Assembly (NCBI RefSeq): GCF_009649745.1
Contig: NZ_WJNG01000002.1
Span: 330,151-394,150, forward strand
Length of the DNA: 64,000 nucleotides
From: Aquibacillus halophilus
GTDB lineage: Bacteria > Bacillota > Bacilli > Bacillales > Amphibacillaceae
Direction of reading: 5' to 3'
Below, one piece after another: positions 53,554-60,639 of the stretch. The notes under the pieces are model-generated. The model did no database searches, had not been told where the DNA came from, and was given only the letters and a program-made list of their open reading frames with translations. The translations under genes and the position numbers were made by a program. Positions within the stretch are counted from its first letter, which is position 1; each line of letters opens with the position of its first letter.

Positions 53554-54822
53554 ATGAGTCTAAACGAGGCAATTGAGCTTGCTAGGGGTAATCGTTATCA
53601 GGAGGCTTTTCCGTATTTTGAGAAAGCTTATCAAGGTGAACTAGATTCCTTTAATGAGTGGTCTTGGTATTTTTATAGTAAAACCTTAGGGAAAATAGGG
53701 AAGTTGGAGGCTGCACTTAAAGTAAACCACTTTCTTCTTAAGAAAAAACCAGATTTTGCTCCAAATTTAAATCTCTATGGCTGGCATTTACATAAAAGTT
53801 CAATCAAGAATGCTGATAACGAAGAAAAACTATTATCTGCCGCAAATTTTATCGTTAAACATACGAAGCAAGAACAGTATTCCCCGTATGAACGTACCGT
53901 GATAGAAGTATTAAAGTTCATGAAGGATAAACCGAATACAAACTACAATCAAGTGTTGTATTGGACTGAACAGCTAGATCCTAAGCTATTAAATCAGGAA
54001 GTATTTTCGTTTACAACCGATGAAGGGAAGAGGATGGAAATAGCTTCTCCTTTAGAATTTTGGTACCAGCACCGGATTAGGGCACTGTTTGAGACCAAAC
54101 AATACGAAGGTTGTTCAAGTTTAGTTGATGAAGCAATGTCTGCGATAAAATCCTTTCATTACAGTAACGATATTTGGTTTCGAATTAGACAAGCAGTGTC
54201 GATTGGGCAACTTGGGGATGTAGAGGATGCGATTGTAAGGTTGCATGCAATTGGCCGGGAAAAACAATACTGGACAGTTTATCAGGAGCTATTTCATTTA
54301 TACATACAACAAGAAAAGTTCGAGAAAGCGTTGGAAATGGGCTCGTTTGCTTTATTAGAAAAAAGCGGTGAATTTAAACATAAAATTAAACTTTTAGTAC
54401 ATATGGGTTTTGCGCTTGAAAAGATAGATAAGCCAAAGGAAGCTTTGCTACACTATTGTTTTGTTGTAAAGTTACGGGCAGACAATAACTGGCCAATAAT
54501 TCCGAAAATTGAGGATCGTATTGCATTACTTCAACAAGAAGAAAGTGCTCCGAATAACATTAAGCGCGAGCTAATTGAATTCTGGAAAGAGATTAAGCTT
54601 CAATCCTTACCAAAAGGTACTGGAAAAGTGAAGAGTTTATTACCAAAAGGGAATGCAGGATTTATTGAATCCAACACGGGTGAAGACCTCTTTTTCCAAG
54701 TGCGAAATGTAAGGACGCGTAAGATTGATGTCAATAGCAAAGTGAATTTTCATATTATGAACTCCTTTGATCAGAAGAAACAACGGGAATCAAAAGAAGC
54801 GATAGAAATCGTGGTTATTTAG
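53554..54822 (+). CDS. TPR protein with C-terminal cold-shock/S1-like OB-fold
   Basis: 422 residues from ATG 53554 (AAAGGG upstream). Helical TPR-type repeats fill about residues 1-330 (LNEAIELARGNRYQEAFPYF, GKLEAALKVNHFLLKKKPDF, EKFEKALEMG). The last 70 residues are a cold-shock OB-fold: GTGKVKSLLPKGNAGFIESN, TGEDLFFQVRNV, with the GFI and DLFF nucleic-acid-binding strands. The mix of TPR and S1/CSD OB-fold recalls the TPR-OB protein of TOTE-type conflict systems. No signal peptide. First gene of a tight four-gene operon (gaps 31, 16 and 20 bp). Likely an RNA- or ssDNA-binding scaffold (inference). Confidence 0.78.
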   Translation: MSLNEAIELARGNRYQEAFPYFEKAYQGELDSFNEWSWYFYSKTLGKIGKLEAALKVNHFLLKKKPDFAPNLNLYGWHLHKSSIKNADNEEKLLSAANFIVKHTKQEQYSPYERTVIEVLKFMKDKPNTNYNQVLYWTEQLDPKLLNQEVFSFTTDEGKRMEIASPLEFWYQHRIRALFETKQYEGCSSLVDEAMSAIKSFHYSNDIWFRIRQAVSIGQLGDVEDAIVRLHAIGREKQYWTVYQELFHLYIQQEKFEKALEMGSFALLEKSGEFKHKIKLLVHMGFALEKIDKPKEALLHYCFVVKLRADNNWPIIPKIEDRIALLQQEESAPNNIKRELIEFWKEIKLQSLPKGTGKVKSLLPKGNAGFIESNTGEDLFFQVRNVRTRKIDVNSKVNFHIMNSFDQKKQRESKEAIEIVVI

Positions 54823-54853
54823 CAAACTTATAGATTCGGAGGGAATCCTGAAA

Positions 54854-56353
54854 GTGTATGAAGCAATCATATTTGACCTAGACCAGACACTGATAGATAC
54901 ATCAGCGCTTAAAAAATGGCGGGATGAACGATCATGGGATGAATGCTATAATCATTTGCAATTGACGAGTATATATCCACATGTTCAATCACTTCTACAA
55001 TCCTTGATCGTTAAAAAAATAGCAGTTGTGACAAACTCACCACATGTATATGCAAGCAAATTACTTGAATATCATCAGATTCCTTATGATCATCTAGTTG
55101 CCTACCAAAAGCATGGTAGGAATAAACCCTATCCTGATCAACTGATGAGTTGCATAGAAGAACTGAAGGTTGAGCCAGCTCAGTGTATGTATATTGGAGA
55201 TGACCCAAATGATATCGTCGCAGCAAAAATAGCAGGGTTCCATGCTGTTGGTTTTTGTTTTGGCAATCTAGGATTAGCGGAAATGATTTTTCACATGCCT
55301 GATGGGATTGTCTCAAATTACCATCAACTTTTCCATTATGTGCAAAAGCAAGATGATGTGTTTTTTCAAGACAAGTTGAAAGGTTTGTATGATCATGCAA
55401 TGTCAGCCCAACAGGCACGTGATGGAAAAAGATATGTAAAGCTTTTAAAGGACGCTAGCAATCTAGGGCATGGACAAGCTCAATATAAACTTTCGAAATT
55501 ACTAGAAAAAAATCCTGCCTTAGTAGATCGAGAGAAGGATAGTGATTATTATTTGTGGGAAGCCGCAAAACTAATGGTTGCAGAAGCTATCTATGAAATT
55601 GGTTACCGGTATGAAATCGACAACCAAACCGAACTAGCTGAACCTTTCCTTCGAACCTCAGCCAATTTAGGCTTGCCACACGCCCAGTTTTTCTTTGGAA
55701 AAACGAAGCTAAAAGCAAACGATTCCTCAGCCAAGGCTAATGTTTCGCATCGATGGATGAAGAAGTCGGTGACATCTGGCTTGGAAAAGGGACAGTCAAT
55801 GCTAGAGCAAGTAAGCCGTATTGTTGCTTTCGAAGCCGATTTAGATAATCGTCTTTTTTTTGAACGAGGGACATCTATTTATTATTTGGACTCGTATTTA
55901 CCTGAGCAACGATTTGAAGATTTTTTCTCACAGGAAATTATTAAAATAAAAGACAAGGAAGAGTCAGGAATCTTGTATTTCTTGGAGCAGCTAGAAAGTC
56001 TATTATTGAAGGACATTGCTATTTGTTACGTCCCTTCTTCTGATAAGGAAAATCTGGATTCAGGAATTAGAAAAATTGCTCAACGCTTAAGCACCAAACA
56101 AGCAATCGATGCGACCAATTGTTTAGTTCGCTACCAATCTAAAGAAAAGAGCTCTCTAGGTGGAGATAGAAGTATTGAAGCCCATATGAATACAATGCTC
56201 GTGGAAAACAAGGGGAAAATTGTGGGCAAGCACGTCCTCCTTCTGGATGACATCACGACTTCGGGGAGTGCTCTAATTGCAAGTGAGCAGCTTTTAATGC
56301 AAGCTGGCGCCTTACATGTAACCAAGCTTGCATTAGGTAGAACAAAATCATAA
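54854..56353 (+). CDS. HAD phosphatase + Sel1 repeats + ComFC-like phosphoribosyltransferase fusion
   Basis: 499 residues, GTG start with GGAGGG upstream. Residues 1-150 are a HAD hydrolase (DLDQTLIDTS; VTNSPH; Lys in RNKPYPDQL; IGDDPNDIVAAKIAG). About 180-325 hold Sel1-type repeats (ASNLGHGQAQYKLSKLLEKN; SANLGLPHAQFFFGKTKL). About 360-499 are a phosphoribosyltransferase of ComFC type: the PRPP loop VLLLDDITTSGSAL (about 465-478) and the preceding RSIEAHMN (like the R..N block of ComFC) are intact. The pieces suggest making or recycling a nucleotide or phosphosugar, with Sel1 repeats as a partner platform. I know no standard three-part fusion like this. Confidence 0.82.
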   Translation: MYEAIIFDLDQTLIDTSALKKWRDERSWDECYNHLQLTSIYPHVQSLLQSLIVKKIAVVTNSPHVYASKLLEYHQIPYDHLVAYQKHGRNKPYPDQLMSCIEELKVEPAQCMYIGDDPNDIVAAKIAGFHAVGFCFGNLGLAEMIFHMPDGIVSNYHQLFHYVQKQDDVFFQDKLKGLYDHAMSAQQARDGKRYVKLLKDASNLGHGQAQYKLSKLLEKNPALVDREKDSDYYLWEAAKLMVAEAIYEIGYRYEIDNQTELAEPFLRTSANLGLPHAQFFFGKTKLKANDSSAKANVSHRWMKKSVTSGLEKGQSMLEQVSRIVAFEADLDNRLFFERGTSIYYLDSYLPEQRFEDFFSQEIIKIKDKEESGILYFLEQLESLLLKDIAICYVPSSDKENLDSGIRKIAQRLSTKQAIDATNCLVRYQSKEKSSLGGDRSIEAHMNTMLVENKGKIVGKHVLLLDDITTSGSALIASEQLLMQAGALHVTKLALGRTKS

Positions 56354-56369
56354 TGAAAGGAGAGCTTAT

Positions 56370-57344
56370 ATGAAGTCGATATGGATTGCACTTACATATA
56401 TAAAAGGACTTGGACCGAAACGAATTAAAAAGGTGTACATAGAGTTTCCTCATTTAACCTTTGCTGATTTTAAAGGTCCTAATCTAGAAAAAATAAAGAA
56501 AATCATCGGTAATAAAAAGGTAAGTGAGACCCTATCTGATATTGAATTAATCGCTCAGTACACCAAAAAAGCAGAAGAGACAATTCGCTTGCATGAAAAA
56601 AATGATATTAGTGTTGTAACAATAGCCGATAACAATTATCCTGAACTATTAAAAAAAATCGATGACTCACCAATTGTACTCTACTGTAAGGGGGATGTAG
56701 ACCTCCTGCAACAATCTAAAAGCATCGCTGTCGTTGGAACTAGACACCCGACCGCGAAGGGTGAGGGAATGGCGAGAAGGATTGCTAAGATTTTTTCCGA
56801 AAAAGGGTACGTGATTGTTAGTGGACTAGCGTTAGGAATTGATACAGAAGCACACAAAGGAACACTGGAAGTGAATGGAAAAACAGTTGCAGTTTTGGCT
56901 AACGGACTTGATACCATCACACCAAAGGAAAATAAGAAACTAGCAGAAGAGATCGTACAAAAGGGTGGATTGCTAATCTCTGAATATCCAATCAGAACAA
57001 AAACTTTTCGAGCAGCCTTTGTACAGAGAGACCGGATTCAAAGTGGACTGTCTATTGCGGTTTGCCCTGTTCAAACGGATATTAAGGGAGGCACACAGCA
57101 CACGATAAAGTTTGCTAGAAGTCAAAATCGCTTGTTGTTTTGTCCGACACCACTTGAACAGGTGCCAGCAACGAGAGGTATCGAAGCACTTTTAAAGGAA
57201 GATGCACTTCCTATACGTAACAGTCATGACATTGTTATTGTCGAAAATTCGATTTCAAAAAGGCTGCAGGAGTTAACAAATTCAGAGGAGATTCCTGTAA
57301 AACTAGAACAAACCTCAGTTGTCCAATTAGATTTATTCGATTAA
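56370..57344 (+). CDS. Smf/DprA family (SLOG) DNA-processing protein homologue
   Basis: 324 residues with an N-terminal helical (HhH-like) part (WIALTYIKGLGPKRIKKVY) and the Smf Rossmann domain: SIAVVGTRHPTAKGEGMARR (about 114-133), VIVSGLALGIDTEAHKGTL (about 148-166), AVLANGLDTITPKEN and LISEYPI (about 195-201). The usual RNR is here QRDR. No C-terminal winged helix is seen; the tail is short. Ordinary DprA loads RecA on incoming ssDNA; this copy sits in a non-competence operon and may be a specialised SLOG-type effector or sensor (inference). Start ATG with AAAGGAGAG. Confidence 0.85.
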   Translation: MKSIWIALTYIKGLGPKRIKKVYIEFPHLTFADFKGPNLEKIKKIIGNKKVSETLSDIELIAQYTKKAEETIRLHEKNDISVVTIADNNYPELLKKIDDSPIVLYCKGDVDLLQQSKSIAVVGTRHPTAKGEGMARRIAKIFSEKGYVIVSGLALGIDTEAHKGTLEVNGKTVAVLANGLDTITPKENKKLAEEIVQKGGLLISEYPIRTKTFRAAFVQRDRIQSGLSIAVCPVQTDIKGGTQHTIKFARSQNRLLFCPTPLEQVPATRGIEALLKEDALPIRNSHDIVIVENSISKRLQELTNSEEIPVKLEQTSVVQLDLFD

Positions 57345-57364
57345 GTGGTAAAGGGTTGGAGCAT

Positions 57365-57880
57365 ATGACGAAGCTAGCAGAACAATTTTATGAAAGCTCG
57401 GAGGATCTTTATCTCGCAATGGAAAAATGTCTAAAAGAGTACGACATCGACATTATTACTAGAGTTGATCACAATTATCACTTTATATTAGAGGTTGGTT
57501 CCGCTAATAACAAAATCGGTCGTTTAAAAATCTATTATAATAAATCTAACAATTGTACGTCTGCACAAATGATTGATCCAGTAAAACCTAATTACTATGA
57601 TATACTCTCATCATTACTTCCGATAAAAAAGAAAAATGTTATGGAGGAAGATCCCTTTATGGAATATCTTCAACATAACTATCATGCAGTAGTTTCAAAG
57701 ATTCATGAAACGGATCATTATTGTTGTTATGAGATACGTCGTAACCACAAAGAAGTATGGATCAAAATATTAAAAAGAGAATTGGCATGTCACTATTTAA
57801 AAGGCGATTTTGATTTGTTCGATCACATTCAATATATTGTTGAAGATGAATTGAGTCCACATTTGTCGTCGATTACGTGA
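57365..57880 (+). CDS. Hypothetical protein in the helicase/DprA island
   Basis: 171 residues from ATG 57365 (in-frame TTG 57356 sits on the ribosome site). No family recognised. Mixed alpha/beta with basic and aromatic residues (YNKSNNCTSAQM, ETDHYCCYEIRRNHKEVWIK) and a helical C terminus. No signal peptide or membrane helix. Last gene of the operon, 20 bp after the DprA homologue, and followed by a repeat with a terminator. Confidence 0.65.
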   Translation: MTKLAEQFYESSEDLYLAMEKCLKEYDIDIITRVDHNYHFILEVGSANNKIGRLKIYYNKSNNCTSAQMIDPVKPNYYDILSSLLPIKKKNVMEEDPFMEYLQHNYHAVVSKIHETDHYCCYEIRRNHKEVWIKILKRELACHYLKGDFDLFDHIQYIVEDELSPHLSSIT

Positions 57881-57947
57881 TTAAGGTTAGGCCGGTGATT
57901 CTTCTGTTTGGGATTGCCTACCGTATAAGAAACAATATAAATTTGCA

Positions 57948-58049
57948 GGAGGGACAGAATTGATGTCTTTCCTTTTTTTATTGGTGGACTTGTTCGGGCA
58001 ACAAACCTGACCTAGTGTTCCTCAATGGAAACGGAAGAACCGTCCCCGG
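57948..58049 (+). repeat. Short dispersed repeat copy with built-in terminator
   Basis: GGAGGGACA pairs with TGTCTTTCC before TTTTTTT (intrinsic terminator), then TGGTGGACTTGTTCGGGCAA, CAAACCTGACC and right end GGAAACGGAAGAACCGTCCC. Aligns closely with 59632-59739. Confidence 0.8.
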
Positions 58050-58103
58050 TATTACCATTAACTTTCCTGCATATAAATCATTACATACATATCGGGAAGG
58101 GGA

Positions 58104-59042
58104 GTGGATGTTATTGGGGTAATTTCAGTGATGAACTATAAGGGTGGTGTAGGAAAAACAACGTTATCGGCAAATATTGCAGCTGATATTGCGGATAGGG
58201 GGAACAAGGTCTTACTGATTGATTTGGATCCACAAGCTAATCTAACGTTGTCTTTTGTAAGTATTGAGGACTGGAAAAACTTGGATAGGCAAGAAAGGAC
58301 TATCAAACACTGGTATGATCAATATTTAGATTATGAGCATAACACCTCGTTAAGAGAGTTAGCCATTACGCCTTCAAGGGTAAATGCGAAGATCAAACAA
58401 AATGGCAATGGTGGTCGATTGGATATGATCTGTTCTCATTTGGAATTGGTCGAAGTTGACATGGAGCTTTCTAGTAAATTAGGTGGGCATACCGATCGTG
58501 CGATTAGAAAAAACTACTTTAATGTATTATCTCGCCTTCGTTTTAAATTAGATGAAATAAAAGGAGAGTATGATGTCGTCCTGATTGATTGTCCTCCAAA
58601 CTTTAATCTCATAACACAGAACGCCATTGTCGCAAGTGATTGCTATATTGTACCTGCTAAAACGGACTATCTGTCTACCCTGGGAATTAATACATTATTG
58701 AAACACGTTGATACCCTTACCAAAAAATATAACCAACACCTTAACGTGAAACAACATCGAGACATTCCACCAATTTCACCTCAAATACTCGGAATAGTCT
58801 TTACCATGGTTTCTTACCATGGCGGAGTTCCAATTTCTGCACAAAGAGAATATATTTCACAGATTGAGAGAAGTGGTCTGCCATATTTTAATAACTCCCT
58901 GCGAGAGAATAAAACCCTTTTTGCTAGCGCACCTGAAGCAGGAATTCCGGTTGTGATGAATCATGGAAATACTCAACAAGAGCAAATAAGAAGAGAAACC
59001 CAAGCTTTGGTGGATGAGGTGTTAGCAGCTATAAAGGAGTGA
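58104..59042 (+). CDS. ParA/Soj family ATPase
   Basis: 312 residues, a ParA/MinD-type P-loop ATPase. MNYKGGVGKTTLSANIAA (about 10-27) is the deviant Walker A, LLIDLDPQANLT (about 38-49) switch I, YDVVLIDCPPNF (about 156-167) Walker B. GTG 58104 lies close to AAGGGGA; a later start is possible. Unlike plasmid ParA it has no N-terminal HTH. No ParB homologue or parS-like site was found; the next gene may be the partner. It follows the DprA-type operon with a repeat in between. Confidence 0.88.
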   Translation: MDVIGVISVMNYKGGVGKTTLSANIAADIADRGNKVLLIDLDPQANLTLSFVSIEDWKNLDRQERTIKHWYDQYLDYEHNTSLRELAITPSRVNAKIKQNGNGGRLDMICSHLELVEVDMELSSKLGGHTDRAIRKNYFNVLSRLRFKLDEIKGEYDVVLIDCPPNFNLITQNAIVASDCYIVPAKTDYLSTLGINTLLKHVDTLTKKYNQHLNVKQHRDIPPISPQILGIVFTMVSYHGGVPISAQREYISQIERSGLPYFNNSLRENKTLFASAPEAGIPVVMNHGNTQQEQIRRETQALVDEVLAAIKE

Positions 59043-59051
59043 TTAAGGGAT

Positions 59052-59612
59052 ATGTCAAAAAGAGAGTCACAGCTTATGTTTCAAATTTTTTCTGAGTTTA
59101 TTAACGGTTTGAATCATGAACAATATGAGAGCTTAGTTAATGGAAACGCTGTAATTGAGTATAAGAGAACTAATACTATCCCCATTGATGATCGGTTGAA
59201 AGACTCCATTCTAAAAAGCGAAAAAATAACTGACGTTGAAAGATATTTCAAGGGTTCTTTAAAGAAAGATATTATTCTATTTTGTGAATCCAATCGAATT
59301 AATGTGAAAGGAAGGGATACAAAGAAGGAGATGTTCAAGAAAATAGCCAATCACTTTAATATAGATTATCAAGAATCAAAGGATGTTGAACTAAATGAGG
59401 TTATGGAAAAATTTTTACAATTAACGGATGGAGTAGAAGCGAAGCAGTTTCTTACAGCCCATGAGACGCTTAAAACCAAAAAAGAGATCATTCAATTTGC
59501 ACAATTACTAGATGTTTATGTAAATCCAAGACATAGTAAAGTAGCCATAGTTGATCGAATCATTGAATCAGTTATAGGTTCTCAACTAAGAGCTAAGGTG
59601 ATAAGGAGTTGA
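59052..59612 (+). CDS. Hypothetical protein with two SAP-like helical repeats (candidate ParA partner)
   Basis: 186 residues, AAGGGA before ATG, 9 bp after the ParA gene. Two similar segments, KKDIILFCESNRINVKGRDT + KKEMFKKIANHF (about 76-107) and KKEIIQFAQLLDVYVNPRHS + KVAIVDRIIESV (about 140-171), look like SAP/Rho-N-type helix-extended-helix modules that can bind nucleic acid. The N terminus is helical. No ParB or HTH motif. Position suggests it works with the ParA ATPase; this is inference. Confidence 0.65.
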   Translation: MSKRESQLMFQIFSEFINGLNHEQYESLVNGNAVIEYKRTNTIPIDDRLKDSILKSEKITDVERYFKGSLKKDIILFCESNRINVKGRDTKKEMFKKIANHFNIDYQESKDVELNEVMEKFLQLTDGVEAKQFLTAHETLKTKKEIIQFAQLLDVYVNPRHSKVAIVDRIIESVIGSQLRAKVIRS

Positions 59613-59631
59613 AAAAAACAATCAACTTTGA

Positions 59632-59739
59632 AGGAGGGCCAGAAACGATGTCTTTCCTTTTTTTTAATTGGTGGAGTTGTTTGGGACAACAAACCTGACC
59701 CTTTGTCCATTATATGGAAGCAAAAGAACCGTCCCCGAT
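59632..59739 (+). repeat. Short dispersed repeat copy with built-in terminator
   Basis: GGAGGGCCAGAAACGATGTC, TTTCC and TTTTTTTT form the terminator, then TTGGTGGAGTTGTTTGGGAC, AACAAACCTGACCC and right end GGAAGCAAAAGAACCGTCCC. It follows the ParA-partner gene by 20 bp. Confidence 0.8.
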
Positions 59740-59781
59740 AATACCCGATAATATTTTCTTGAAATTTTTTGTATGTTTTTG

Positions 59782-59810
59782 TTGAAAGCGGTTACTTTTT
59801 GTAGTATTAT
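59782..59810 (+). promoter_or_regulatory. Promoter with overlapping cre-like box
   Basis: TTGAAA (59782-59787) and TATTAT (59805-59810) are 17 bases apart. TGAAAGCGGTTACT (59783-59796) matches 13 of 14 CcpA consensus positions and covers the -35, so catabolite repression of the small gene at 59848 is likely. Confidence 0.6.
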
Positions 59811-59847
59811 ATTAAAAGAACTAAATTAAATAAAGGAGTAACTCATC

Positions 59848-60027
59848 ATGAAACAATACATCTTCGTTGTGAATAAACCAAAACAACTTGATTCTAAAGA
59901 AATAATAATAGATGCTACAGGTATGTTAGATGCCTTTAATCAAGCAAAAGAACTTAAATTAAAGGAAATGAAGGAATCAAAATCAAAGATTGATCTTAAG
60001 TTAAAGGGAACTATATACTCCCATTAG
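59848..60027 (+). CDS. Small hypothetical protein
   Basis: 59 residues with AAAGGAG 9 bases before ATG and its own promoter and terminator. Basic and helical: MKQYIFVVNKPKQLDSKEII, then a Lys/Glu/Leu-rich part (ELKLKEMKESKSKIDLKLKG). No family recognised. Complete transcription signals make it a real gene. Confidence 0.7.
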   Translation: MKQYIFVVNKPKQLDSKEIIIDATGMLDAFNQAKELKLKEMKESKSKIDLKLKGTIYSH

Positions 60028-60036
60028 GTTATTTAG

Positions 60037-60074
60037 GTGTCAAGTACTAGTCTACTAGTGCTTGACACTTTTTT
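60037..60074 (+). terminator. Intrinsic terminator
   Basis: GTGTCAAGTACTAGT pairs with ACTAGTGCTTGACAC (about 15 bp with a mismatch), followed by TTTTTT. Confidence 0.9.
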
Positions 60075-60080
60075 ATTCAC

Positions 60081-60110
60081 TGGGACAAGAAACCTGTCCC
60101 TCTGTCCCAA
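60081..60110 (-). repeat. Dispersed repeat, left hairpin (inverted)
   Basis: TGGGACAAGAAACCTGTCCC followed by TCTGTCCCA: the same hairpin as 14651-14682 in reverse. Confidence 0.75.
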
Positions 60111-60226
60111 TGAATATTTTATAGGTTAATTGTCAAAACTTAAGTTGGAGAAAATTTTAGTGACTATTGTTATGATTATGTTATACTAAATGAAAACGCT
60201 ATCATTATTTGTGAGGAGGGATTTTT

Positions 60227-60427
60227 TTGGAAGATATAAGCTACCATCTCAATCAAACATTGGAATCAAGAGGTATTTCTTTAGAAGAGTTGGCTCAGCG
60301 AAGTGGAATCTCCGCTGAAGTTTTACAAGAAATTAATACAAACCCAGCTAATTTAACTGTGTCAGACCTTCAACGAATATCTAGTGCATTAAATATTTCC
60401 TTCCAAATTGGCGATACTACAATCTAA
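60227..60427 (+). CDS. Small Xre-family helix-turn-helix protein
   Basis: 66 residues, TTG start with GAGGAGGG upstream. A single HTH domain fills the chain: LNQTLESRGISLEELAQRSG, ISAEVLQEIN and VSDLQRISSALNIS. No other domain. Probably a small DNA-binding regulator; targets unknown. It has its own terminator. Confidence 0.8.
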   Translation: MEDISYHLNQTLESRGISLEELAQRSGISAEVLQEINTNPANLTVSDLQRISSALNISFQIGDTTI

Positions 60428-60465
60428 TAATACTTCATAAAAATAATAATAAGATGTGTAAATCG

Positions 60466-60492
60466 ACCATACCTAACTTGGTATGGTTTTTT
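60466..60492 (+). terminator. Intrinsic terminator
   Basis: ACCATACC (60466-60473) pairs with GGTATGGT (60480-60487), followed by TTTTT. Confidence 0.88.
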
Positions 60493-60509
60493 GTCGGCCT
60501 CAAATAAAA

Positions 60510-60523
60510 GTAAAGCGTTTTCA
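60510..60523 (+). promoter_or_regulatory. cre-like box before the microcompartment operon
   Basis: GTAAAGCGTTTTCA matches 12 of 14 CcpA consensus positions; about 117 bp before the regulator gene. Confidence 0.45.
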
Positions 60524-60639
60524 TAAAAGTGATTGATTTTTCAGATTAGTTAAGTCATAATAAAAATAAACAAACGTTCAAAACGGAATAAACATAATTT
60601 CATTCTGAATTACATATTTTAGGAAAGGCTTGTTACGAG

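Noticed and set aside
53354-53557. 67-codon frame before the TPR gene
   Set aside because: It lies wholly within a dispersed repeat, matches decayed repeat interiors elsewhere and overlaps the TPR gene start.
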